A stretch of 6,569 nt of DNA from an uncultured Eubacteriales bacterium (GTDB taxonomy: Bacteria > Bacillota > Clostridia > Oscillospirales > Acutalibacteraceae): positions 1-6,569 of the forward strand of contig ONWI01000176.1 in NCBI GenBank assembly GCA_900321515.1. The letters run 5' to 3'. Positions 1-5,299 of the stretch are shown piece by piece. The notes beneath the pieces are model-generated. The model did no database searches. It was not told the origin of the DNA and saw only the letters and a program-made list of their open reading frames with translations. Each line of letters begins with the position of its first letter. The stretch's first letter is position 1. The translations under genes and the position numbers were made by a program.

Positions 1-448
1 GATTCAGCGGGCTGCCCATAAATCCGGTCATCTGAATCAGAAACAGACTCGGTATGGCCGTATTGAATCTCTCCAGCGCAGACCAATTCGGCATTTCGAG
101 GTGTATGAGCACCATTACTCCGAAAAGCACGGCAAACGCGACTATGTGCTGCGGGAATGTGGATGTGTATTTTTTCCAGAAATATTTTAGTGTGTCGAGT
201 ATGATGCTTGTTTTCTTCTCCGAACGCTGAATGAATTTGTCCACACTCTGCGCGAGGAATACGCCTGTCAGCAGGAAGAAGAATTCCACGCCCATTGCTC
301 CGTGAGGGAAGACCGCGATTTTTACGCCGTCTCTCAGGGAAAATCCGCCAAGTATCATCTTACCCATGTGAAAAAACAGTATTGACGTGCAGAAGACAAA
401 ACGCATGAATTCAAGTGTTCCGTTCCGTTTTTTTAGTGCCGATGCCAT
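1..448 (-). CDS. Acyltransferase 3 family membrane protein, N-terminal part (cut by window edge)
   Basis: Reading the minus strand from ATG at 448 gives 149 codons with no stop, so the gene continues past the left edge. The protein starts MASALKKRNGTLEFMRFVF and matches the start of acyltransferase-3 (OafA/YrhL-like, PF01757) proteins: an E-F-M-R segment with Arg16, His27 eleven residues later in a hydrophobic helix (the same spacing as the conserved Arg and His of OafA), then a G-A-M-G-V-E-F-F-F-L-L-T-G-V-F-L block at about 50-65, the family's GVxxFFxLSGFL signature. Further hydrophobic segments follow. Family members are multi-pass membrane enzymes that transfer acetyl or other acyl groups to envelope sugars such as O-antigen, capsule or peptidoglycan; the substrate cannot be told here. 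The start is well supported by AAGGAG at 457-462, 8 nt upstream. The gene is divergent from the TSCPD gene and has its own promoter. Confidence 0.88.
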   Translation of the reverse strand, partial: MASALKKRNGTLEFMRFVFCTSILFFHMGKMILGGFSLRDGVKIAVFPHGAMGVEFFFLLTGVFLAQSVDKFIQRSEKKTSIILDTLKYFWKKYTSTFPQHIVAFAVLFGVMVLIHLEMPNWSALERFNTAIPSLFLIQMTGFMGSPLN

Positions 449-467
449 TGTTAACGCTCCTTAAGAT

Positions 468-503
468 TAATGTAATCAAATTATCAATTTGATGGTTACA
501 TTA
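468..503. repeat. Inverted repeat at the acyltransferase transcription start (operator or 5' hairpin)
   Basis: The core is a perfect dyad, ATCAAATT-atc-AATTTGAT at 475-493. It continues outward into a further 7-bp pairing, TAATGTA (468-474) with TACATTA (497-503), leaving a 3-nt bulge at 494-496. The dyad overlaps the end of the -10 box and the predicted start site, so it could be a repressor operator. If transcribed from about 493, the core forms a hairpin at the very 5' end of the mRNA, a position known to slow decay. The sequence alone does not decide between these. Confidence 0.65.
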
Positions 504-528
504 TATCATACCATTTTAAAGATATCAA
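500..528 (-). promoter_or_regulatory. Sigma-A promoter of the acyltransferase gene
   Basis: On the minus strand TTGATA (528-523) is followed after 17 nt by TATAAT (505-500). This is one base from consensus at the -35 box and perfect at the -10 box. The predicted transcription start is near 493, giving a leader of about 45 nt before the ATG at 448. Confidence 0.82.
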
Positions 529-716
529 TATTTTCCAAAATTATTTTGTAACATCGGCATAATTTCATCTTTTTTGAATAATACTGAGAGCCGGTCCGGT
601 ATCACCGCGAGTACGTTGATGCAGCGGCATAATATGGCGGATCGGATGATCGCGGGACGCTTGCGAGAATATGCTGGACAGACTATGAAGAGCAAAAAAA
701 TAATTCCGCTGCGCTA
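529..716. other. Intergenic stretch without a supported gene
   Basis: This lies between the two divergent promoters. Positions 529-580 are AT-rich, while about 585-700 is noticeably more GC-rich than the flanks. One short open frame (619-720, 33 codons) is present on the plus strand, but it has no ribosome binding site and its end overlaps the -35 box of the next gene. I see no convincing RNA gene or terminator here. Confidence 0.4.
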
Positions 717-745
717 TTGATAATTTTCGACAGTTATATTATAAT
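717..745 (+). promoter_or_regulatory. Sigma-A promoter of the TSCPD gene
   Basis: TTGATA at 717-722 and TATAAT at 740-745 are separated by 17 nt. Transcription should begin near 752, leaving a short leader of about 24 nt that holds the ribosome binding site AAGGAG (762-767). Confidence 0.8.
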
Positions 746-775
746 AACAATGATATTAAACAAGGAGATGTTACT

Positions 776-1033
776 GTGAACTATTCGTACACACCCAAAG
801 GAGTCTGCCCAATTCAGATCGACTTTAATATTGACGGAGACGTAATAACCGATATCAGATTTACCGGCGGTTGCAACGGCAATCTGAAAGCCGTATCAAA
901 GCTGGTCAACGGCTGGACCGTTGATCAGATAGAGAACGCCCTCAGCGGCAACACATGCGGCAGAAAGCCCACATCCTGCGCGGATCAGCTTGCCAAGGCA
1001 GTCCGCAAGGCATACGACGACACACAAAAATAG
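776..1033 (+). CDS. TIGR03905-type TSCPD domain protein, 85 aa, four conserved-type cysteines
   Basis: The protein starts at a GTG with AAGGAG 8 nt upstream (762-767), which fixes the start. It is a single small domain: beta-rich N-terminal half with Cys11 in G-V-C-P-I, a G-G-C-N-G-N-L turn at 31-37 with Cys33, then a helical half with Cys61 (T-C-G) and Cys68 in T-S-C-A-D-Q-L, the variant of the T-S-C-P-D motif that names the family. Related domains occur at the C-terminus of some B12-dependent ribonucleotide reductases and as stand-alone proteins in Clostridia, whose function is not established. Four cysteines in fixed motifs suggest a metal or Fe-S site; this is inference. There is no signal peptide or membrane segment, so it should be cytoplasmic. 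It has its own promoter and is convergent with the SDR gene, so it appears monocistronic. Confidence 0.88.
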   Translation: MNYSYTPKGVCPIQIDFNIDGDVITDIRFTGGCNGNLKAVSKLVNGWTVDQIENALSGNTCGRKPTSCADQLAKAVRKAYDDTQK

Positions 1034-1058
1034 CGATACCGTTTTTTGCCGCAAAGAA

Positions 1059-1886
1059 TCAAAAAATATCCCTGAACATGTCCAGTCCGGACGCCCTGAA
1101 AACAAATCTGAAAAAACGCAGGGACAACACTGGCGAAATTTTATAAGCTGCCGCCATGAAATGTGCGTCGGCTCCGAAAATAATCCTGCTTCTTCCGGCA
1201 TTTGCGCGGCGAAGGAGTATTCTCGCCGCTTTTTCGGCAGGCATACTGAAAAATTTTATCAATTGGCTGACGCTGCGCCCCTGTCCTTTCATTATATCGG
1301 TGCGGATAAAGCCCGGACATACCGCGGGAATGTATATTTTCCCGCGGTATTCTTCTCTCAGGGCTTCCGAAAACGCCCTCACAGCCGACTTGGCAGCAGA
1401 GTAAAGCGACGTTCCGGCAAGCGGACAGAGCGCGTCGGCGCTGGCTACATTAATGATCGAAGCACCGCTTTTTTTCATGAATACAGGAATGAATTCTTCC
1501 GACGACCATATCACAGAATTCTGATCCAAAGAGAGGCATCTTTCTATTTCTTCGTGTGAATACATGCCGAATTTTGCGAATCTGGGCAGCATTCCTGCAT
1601 TGTTTATTAATACGTCCGCGTCAAATCTGCCCGAAGTGACGTATTCAGCGAGATGTATCCAGCTCTCTCGACGCGAGACGTCGAGGGCCATGAATTCGTA
1701 TTTTTCGCCAAGCTCCCCAAGCTCCTCTCCAAGTGAGCGGAGCTTTTCTTCGTTCCTTGCGACTCCCAGCACCTGGCAGCCATATCTGCGAATCAGCGAG
1801 AGGGTTATTTCTCTTCCAAGTCCTCCTGATGCACCGGTAACTATCACATTTCTGCCCTTTAGCTTTGATTTGTTTTTTATGCTCAT
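1059..1886 (-). CDS. SDR-family NAD(P)-dependent oxidoreductase (classical short-chain dehydrogenase)
   Basis: This 275-residue protein has the full classical SDR set: nucleotide-binding T-G-A-S-G-G-L-G at 17-24, N-N-A-G at 95-98, catalytic-type Asn123, Ser149, Tyr162 and Lys166 (Y-S-A-A-K), and P-G-F-I-R-T at 191-196. Arg44 after the second strand hints at NADPH preference. It should therefore be an active reductase or dehydrogenase acting on a carbonyl or hydroxyl group. The overall type resembles DltE/YdfG-like COG0300 or COG4221 members, but the substrate cannot be inferred. The C-terminal 30 residues are hydrophobic and basic (A-Y-K-I-S-P-V-L-S-L-R-F-F-R), possibly membrane-associated. 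I start at ATG 1886 rather than the adjacent in-frame TTG at 1889, because AAAGGTGA (1893-1900) is 6 nt from the ATG and only 3 from the TTG. It is divergent from the amylase gene and convergent with the TSCPD gene. Confidence 0.92.
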   Translation of the reverse strand: MSIKNKSKLKGRNVIVTGASGGLGREITLSLIRRYGCQVLGVARNEEKLRSLGEELGELGEKYEFMALDVSRRESWIHLAEYVTSGRFDADVLINNAGMLPRFAKFGMYSHEEIERCLSLDQNSVIWSSEEFIPVFMKKSGASIINVASADALCPLAGTSLYSAAKSAVRAFSEALREEYRGKIYIPAVCPGFIRTDIMKGQGRSVSQLIKFFSMPAEKAARILLRRANAGRSRIIFGADAHFMAAAYKISPVLSLRFFRFVFRASGLDMFRDIF

Positions 1887-1892
1887 CAAAAT

Positions 1893-1900
1893 TCACCTTT
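1893..1900 (-). promoter_or_regulatory. Ribosome binding site that decides the SDR start
   Basis: On the minus strand AAAGGTGA lies 6 nt before ATG 1886 and only 3 nt before TTG 1889. The spacing favours the ATG, giving 275 rather than 276 residues. Confidence 0.6.
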
Positions 1901-1945
1901 GCCTGACAATTCAAATATAAATTGTTAAAAAAACAACTTTTTTAA

Positions 1946-1974
1946 TTGACATTCTATTATAATAATTGTATAAT
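1946..1974 (+). promoter_or_regulatory. Perfect consensus sigma-A promoter of the GH13 gene
   Basis: TTGACA at 1946-1951 and TATAAT at 1969-1974 are both exact consensus hexamers with the ideal 17-nt spacer. The stretch just upstream (1921-1945) consists of A and T runs and resembles an UP element. Transcription should start near 1981, giving a leader of about 34 nt. A promoter this strong usually needs a repressor or is used for high constitutive output. Confidence 0.88.
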
Positions 1975-1976
1975 AG
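1954..1976. repeat. Inverted repeat overlapping the GH13 -10 box
   Basis: CTATTATA (1954-1961) and TATAATAG (1969-1976) form an 8-bp inverted repeat around a 7-nt centre, covering the spacer and the whole -10 box. It could be an operator. It also places a TATAAT on the minus strand (1961-1956), which might serve the divergent SDR gene, although the matching minus -35 (TTTAAC, 16-nt spacer) is poor. Confidence 0.45.
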
Positions 1977-2014
1977 TGTTAAATAAGTATGAATAATCTG
2001 AGAGGTGTTTATTC

Positions 2015-3835
2015 GTGTTAAAAAAGGCAATCGCGTTCATTCTGGCGATAGGTATGATTGCGGCGGTAATGTCGTCATGCTCCACTGAAGTCAAGGAACA
2101 AAAAAAGGTGTATGATGACAACTACAGGAATTTTTATGAGATTTATGTCCGGTCATTCAGCGATTCCAATCAGGACGGAATAGGTGATCTGCAGGGTGTG
2201 CTATCCAAAATTGATTATCTGAAAGCGCCAAAGGGACAGGACGATTCACATTCGCTCGGTATCGACGCGGTATGGTTCATGCCGATTTTCCCATCGCCTT
2301 CTGACCACAAATATGATGTGACGGACTACTACAATATTGATCCAAGCTATGGCACTATGGATGATTTTGACGAGCTTCTCAAGAGGTTTCACGAGCGTGG
2401 AATAAACGTTATTCTCGATCTGGTGCTCAACCACTCTTCACAGGAGCATCCGTGGTTCCTTCAGGCTGTAGAGGCCTTGAATAAAGGCGATATGGATAAT
2501 AAATATATCACTTACTATAATTTTTCTACCGAACCTGAAAGAGCCGAGCCCAAAACCGAGGATGAACTGGGCGAGGTTGTAGGATACAATCCCGTTCCCG
2601 GCAACGAGGAGGGATATTATTACGAGTCAAGATTCTCACCGGATATGCCCGACCTCAATCTCGATAATCCCGACGTATGGGCTGAGATAAAGGATATAAT
2701 GAAATTCTGGCTCGATAAGGGCGTGGACGGATTCCGCCTTGACGCATGCAAGAGCTTTTACACAACGTCGATGACGGACAGCATAGATGCTCTATCCAAG
2801 ATTGTCGAATACGGCAAATCGGTCAAGCCGGACTGTTATTTCGTTGCGGAGATCTGGGACGGTCCCTGGGTAATCGCGCAGTATTACAAAAGCGGCGTGG
2901 ACAGCATATTTAATTTTGACTGCTCATTCATGGGACCTTACGCCGGTCTGTACAATAACATCGATACAGGCAACGGCAGAAAACTCGGAAAGCATCTCGC
3001 GGAATTCTGTAACGATATTCGCAACAGCAACATCAAAGCAATTGATGCTCCGTTTATTTCCAATCACGATACTCCGCGCAGCGGCACATATTTCAAAGGT
3101 TCCGCCAACAAGAAGCTTGCTGCCAGCCTTTACATGATGCTTCCGGGCAATCCCTTCATTTATTACGGGGAGGAAATAGGCATGGTCGGCGGCTGGGAAA
3201 ACGATCCCTATAAGCGCCTTCCTATCAAATGGTCATCAGATGAAAGCGGAATAAACATTATACCGCCAAAGGGAGGAAAGAATGTCAATGCGCCCCAATA
3301 CGGTGTATATGATCAGCTTAACCACGAAACTTCGCTTGTCAATCATTATAGGAAACTTATCAAGCTGAAAAATCAGAATCCCGAAATTCAGCGAGCCGAG
3401 GTTGTTTCCGACTGTGATCTTGGAAATCGCAATGTCGCCTCATACACATGTGCATATGATAATTCAGCGGTTATGGTTATTACCAATATTACAGGCACAG
3501 TCAAGACGGTAGATATCAAGGAGGCAGGCTACGGAGATTACAGTGAACTGAGCGGATTCGTAATCGGCGATGATTATATTGAACAGGAAATATTCAGGGC
3601 ATATATGAACGACGAAGAATATGAGGTACCAGAAGCTCGCCCGATGGCTTCGCCTGTATTCTATGTTAACGGAGTGCTCACTCTCCCTCCGAGAGCAACG
3701 GTAGTTCTTCGCAATCCCAGCAAGGTAGACTCCACGTTTGTACCCACAACTACAACAGTGCCGCCGGAGGTTTCGCCGACCGATGTTGTTACTCCCTCGG
3801 ATACAGAGGAACTGGAGAATGTCTCATCTGATTGA
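2015..3835 (+). CDS. Lipoprotein alpha-amylase-type glycoside hydrolase, family GH13
   Basis: The protein has 606 residues and starts at a GTG with AGAGGTG (2001-2007) 7 nt upstream. Residues 1-21 form a lipoprotein signal peptide (M-L-K-K, hydrophobic core, then V-M-S-S-C), so Cys22 is probably lipidated and the enzyme sits outside the membrane. The GH13 barrel follows, with all classical regions: a calcium-type D-S-N-Q-D-G-I-G-D loop at 50-58, region I D-L-V-L-N-H at 135-140, region V M-P-D-L-N at 211-215, region II G-F-R-L-D-A with nucleophile Asp243, region III V-A-E-I-W with acid/base Glu279, and region IV N-H-D-T with Asp352. It should hydrolyse alpha-1,4-glucan linkages of starch, glycogen or maltodextrin. 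M-P-D-L-N is the region V of the group intermediate between oligo-1,6-glucosidases and neopullulanases (GH13_36). A C-terminal beta domain (about 460-566) precedes a Thr/Pro/Ser-rich, acidic tail (572-606). It has its own promoter and no operon partner. Confidence 0.95.
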   Translation: MLKKAIAFILAIGMIAAVMSSCSTEVKEQKKVYDDNYRNFYEIYVRSFSDSNQDGIGDLQGVLSKIDYLKAPKGQDDSHSLGIDAVWFMPIFPSPSDHKYDVTDYYNIDPSYGTMDDFDELLKRFHERGINVILDLVLNHSSQEHPWFLQAVEALNKGDMDNKYITYYNFSTEPERAEPKTEDELGEVVGYNPVPGNEEGYYYESRFSPDMPDLNLDNPDVWAEIKDIMKFWLDKGVDGFRLDACKSFYTTSMTDSIDALSKIVEYGKSVKPDCYFVAEIWDGPWVIAQYYKSGVDSIFNFDCSFMGPYAGLYNNIDTGNGRKLGKHLAEFCNDIRNSNIKAIDAPFISNHDTPRSGTYFKGSANKKLAASLYMMLPGNPFIYYGEEIGMVGGWENDPYKRLPIKWSSDESGINIIPPKGGKNVNAPQYGVYDQLNHETSLVNHYRKLIKLKNQNPEIQRAEVVSDCDLGNRNVASYTCAYDNSAVMVITNITGTVKTVDIKEAGYGDYSELSGFVIGDDYIEQEIFRAYMNDEEYEVPEARPMASPVFYVNGVLTLPPRATVVLRNPSKVDSTFVPTTTTVPPEVSPTDVVTPSDTEELENVSSD

Positions 3836-3857
3836 TTAAATACAGATTGTAAATAAT

Positions 3858-3909
3858 AATCAATACGCCCGAATGCAGACCTGAATGTCAGCATTCGGGC
3901 GTATCGATT
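3858..3909. terminator. Strong hairpin between convergent genes, probable bidirectional terminator
   Basis: A perfect 14-bp stem pairs 3863-3876 (ATACGCCCGAATGC) with 3891-3904. Three more inner pairs (3878-3880 with 3887-3889) close a 6-nt loop, and four outer pairs (3858-3861 with 3906-3909) lie beyond one mismatch. It starts 22 nt after the amylase stop and also faces the end of the minus-strand membrane-protein gene. The T tracts are short (ATTT on plus, TTGATTATTATTT on minus), so it is an imperfect intrinsic terminator. Its placement between converging genes makes termination the likeliest role. Confidence 0.72.
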
Positions 3910-3986
3910 TGCAAATATGTAAAATGTACGATTTATAATTACATCGTTATCGGCTCAAATAACACAGGCCTTGCCTCCTGCTTCTT

Positions 3987-4289
3987 TCATTTGATCGGAT
4001 ACACGCTTAACATTTCACATGATGCCGCTCCTGAAGCTTGTCTGGTGGCTTTACTTTTGCCGCGGGGCTGACGCTTTTCAGGCTTGAAATCAATATAAAG
4101 CGCCATTCCGGCTATTGCAAACAGAATAAACAGTCCGGTTACCAAATTGACAATACCGCTGAAAAGCTCTACTATTAAGTCGAATGCGTAAAACACGCCT
4201 ATAATTGCCACAAGAACTAGAAGTATCTCCGCTGCGTAACCGGCTATATCCCTGATAATCAATACTAATAAATTATTCTCTTTCTTCAT
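3987..4289 (-). CDS. Small two-helix membrane protein of unknown function
   Basis: The 100-residue protein begins M-K-K-E-N-N and has two long hydrophobic segments, about 17-40 and 45-66 (the second with G-L-F-I-L-F-A-I-A-G-M-A-L-Y-I). A basic, Gly/Ser/Ala-containing tail rich in Lys and Arg (68-90) follows. By the positive-inside rule both ends should be cytoplasmic. I do not recognise a family. The ATG at 4289 has AAAGGG 11 nt upstream (4301-4306), a slightly long spacing. The gene is divergent from the S24 repressor gene across a 340-bp repeat-rich region, so it is a candidate target of that repressor. It ends facing the hairpin at 3858-3909. Coding probability is good because the hydrophobic pattern is well organised and the divergent position fits, but the function is open. 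Confidence 0.7.
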   Translation of the reverse strand: MKKENNLLVLIIRDIAGYAAEILLVLVAIIGVFYAFDLIVELFSGIVNLVTGLFILFAIAGMALYIDFKPEKRQPRGKSKATRQASGAASCEMLSVYPIK

Positions 4290-4454
4290 TTTTGAGACCG
4301 CCCTTTCTTCTCATATCTGAGATGCACAAGTTAAAAAAATATTTGTAAATTGCAATTTAACTATGGTCAGCTATGCAACCTTTTTTCGGTCGCATTTCTG
4401 CTAACTTCCGACAATAATATACCATTAATTTTTGCAATTGTCAATAGCAAAATC

Positions 4455-4470
4455 GCAATTTTGAGAAGAA
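4455..4470 (+). repeat. Direct repeat, first copy
   Basis: GCAATTTTGAGAAGAA matches 4528-4543 at 15 of 16 positions. Both copies are followed closely by a TATAAT (4473-4478 here, 4549-4554 for the other), as if a promoter segment had been duplicated. This copy lacks a good -35 box and has a gap to TATAAT 3 nt shorter. Confidence 0.6.
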
Positions 4471-4525
4471 AATATAATTTTTATGTTTGTCACAAAATTT
4501 CTTTGAAAAATTTTATATTTTACTG

Positions 4526-4554
4526 TTGCATTTTTGAGAAGAACGTGGTATAAT
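4526..4554 (+). promoter_or_regulatory. Promoter of the S24 repressor gene, extended -10
   Basis: TTGCAT (4526-4531) and TATAAT (4549-4554) are 17 nt apart, and TGG directly before the -10 box (4546-4548) forms an extended -10. Transcription should start near 4561, giving a leader of about 70 nt. An upstream in-frame TTG at 4534 falls inside this promoter and so cannot be the translation start. Confidence 0.8.
4528..4543 (+). repeat. Direct repeat, second copy, inside the repressor promoter
   Basis: GCATTTTTGAGAAGAA lies between and partly over the -35 box and spacer of the repressor promoter. A protein bound here would block RNA polymerase, which fits autoregulation. Confidence 0.6.
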
Positions 4555-4612
4555 GTTTTTGAACATGAAAAGTATTATTTGCAAATTGAGTATACTTTAT
4601 GCGACAAAATTG

Positions 4613-4619
4613 AAAAGGA
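4613..4619 (+). promoter_or_regulatory. Ribosome binding site that decides the repressor start
   Basis: AAAAGGA lies 10 nt before ATG 4630, which begins the HTH domain directly. This selects the 197-residue protein over any longer in-frame form. Confidence 0.75.
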
Positions 4620-4629
4620 CGGTATTGAA

Positions 4630-5223
4630 ATGAATATCAATGAAAAAATCAAACAGCGCAGGCTTCAGCTTGGACTAAATGCAAACGACGTTGCGGAAGC
4701 TCTGGGAATTTCACGGGCTACGTTATATAGATATGAGGGGCACGAGATCGAGAAGCTGCCCATATCTGTAATTGAGCCTTTGGCAGCCATACTCGGTACC
4801 ACTCCGGTTGAGCTTATGGGCTGGAACGAGCCGGGCTTCAGCGGTCAGAAAAGCATTCCCTTGGTGGGGACAATAGCTTGCGGAACGCCTATTCTCGCGG
4901 AGGAAAATATTGAGGAATACATCGCAGCGCCAATTGGCTGTGACGCGGATTTTGCTCTCCGCTGCCGTGGCGACAGCATGATCAGGGCGAGAATTTGCGA
5001 CGGCGATATTGTTTTTATTCACTCTCAGCCGGATTGCAGCAATGGTGAGATTGCCGCGGTGCTTATCGGAGATGAAGCTACGCTCAAGCGTGTTTACAAG
5101 CAGCCCGACGCAATCACTCTTATGCCGGAAAACAGTGAGTATTCGCCCCTTGTTTACCGCAGAGACCAGATGAACGAGATCAGAATCCTCGGCAAGGCTG
5201 TTGGATTTGTGAGCTACTTTTAA
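4630..5223 (+). CDS. XRE-type HTH repressor with S24 (LexA/CI-like) self-cleavage domain
   Basis: The 197-residue protein has two domains. Residues 5-65 are a Cro/CI-type HTH, with the helix-turn-helix near 16-37 (N-D-V-A-E-A-L-G-I-S-R-A-T-L-Y-R-Y-E). Residues 76-196 are a LexA-fold S24 peptidase: cleavage site Cys84-Gly85 in T-I-A-C-G-T-P, nucleophile Ser116 in R-G-D-S-M-I, and general base Lys153 in A-T-L-K-R-V. All parts needed for RecA-stimulated self-cleavage are present. Cys-Gly is the scissile pair known from UmuD; LexA and lambda CI use Ala-Gly. It should act as a cytoplasmic DNA-binding repressor that is inactivated after DNA damage or another stress. The start is set by AAAAGGA at 4613-4619 and by the promoter. 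It is divergent from the small membrane protein, and repeat motifs in its own promoter suggest autorepression. No phage genes are nearby, so it is either a chromosomal regulator or a remnant of a mobile element. The HTH is not the winged helix of true LexA. Confidence 0.93.
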   Translation: MNINEKIKQRRLQLGLNANDVAEALGISRATLYRYEGHEIEKLPISVIEPLAAILGTTPVELMGWNEPGFSGQKSIPLVGTIACGTPILAEENIEEYIAAPIGCDADFALRCRGDSMIRARICDGDIVFIHSQPDCSNGEIAAVLIGDEATLKRVYKQPDAITLMPENSEYSPLVYRRDQMNEIRILGKAVGFVSYF

Positions 5224-5245
5224 TCATTTGAATTGCGCATAATTT

Positions 5246-5296
5246 AAAAAGCACAGTCCTGGGCAAAAATTCATTGCCTGAGGACTGTGCCTTTTT
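5246..5296. terminator. Strong bidirectional intrinsic terminator
   Basis: GCACAGTCCT (5251-5260) pairs with AGGACTGTGC (5281-5290). An inner stem GGCAA/TTGCC (5262-5266 with 5274-5278), a G-T wobble and one bulged base sit below a 7-nt loop. It is followed by CTTTTT (5291-5296) on the plus strand and preceded by AAAAA (5246-5250), giving a T tract on the minus strand. It therefore ends both the repressor gene and the converging GH114-like gene. Confidence 0.92.
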
Positions 5297-5299
5297 AGT

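Larger units (their letters stand above)
4290..4629. promoter_or_regulatory. 340-bp divergent control region rich in palindromes and repeats
   Basis: This region lies between the starts of the small membrane protein and the S24 repressor and is strongly AT-rich. It holds a perfect 14-bp palindrome TAAATTGCAATTTA (4346-4359), with 7-bp inverted arms AGTTAAA/TTTAACT (4329-4335 and 4356-4362) overlapping it. It also has a 10-bp palindrome ATTTGCAAAT (4577-4586) in the repressor leader, three TGAGAAGAA motifs (4305-4313 inverted, 4462-4470, 4535-4543) and the repressor promoter at 4526-4554. I see no convincing promoter for the minus gene and no protein-coding gene here; short open frames on the plus strand look like AT-rich chance. 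Confidence 0.6.

Noticed and set aside
554..633. Direct repeat CGGCATAAT at 554-562 and 625-633
   Set aside because: It is only nine bases, without conserved flanks or a link to any promoter, and is probably chance.
619..720. Short plus-strand open frame of 33 codons in the acyltransferase-TSCPD spacer
   Set aside because: It has no ribosome binding site, no recognisable similarity, and its stop overlaps the -35 box of the next gene.
990..1559. 189-codon plus-strand open frame
   Set aside because: It lies opposite the SDR gene and overlaps the TSCPD gene; its composition is that of a shadow frame, while the SDR has all family motifs.
4350..4553. 67-codon plus-strand open frame in the divergent control region
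   Set aside because: The stretch is AT-rich, lacks a ribosome binding site, and runs through the repressor promoter.
4541..4563. Possible LexA (DinR) box around the two GAAC sequences of the repressor promoter
   Set aside because: The GAAC copies are in the same orientation rather than facing as GAAC-N4-GTTC, so the Gram-positive SOS box is not met.
4534..4629. N-terminal extension of the S24 repressor from TTG 4534
   Set aside because: The TTG lies inside the promoter spacer, and the ATG at 4630 has its own ribosome binding site and begins the HTH domain directly.
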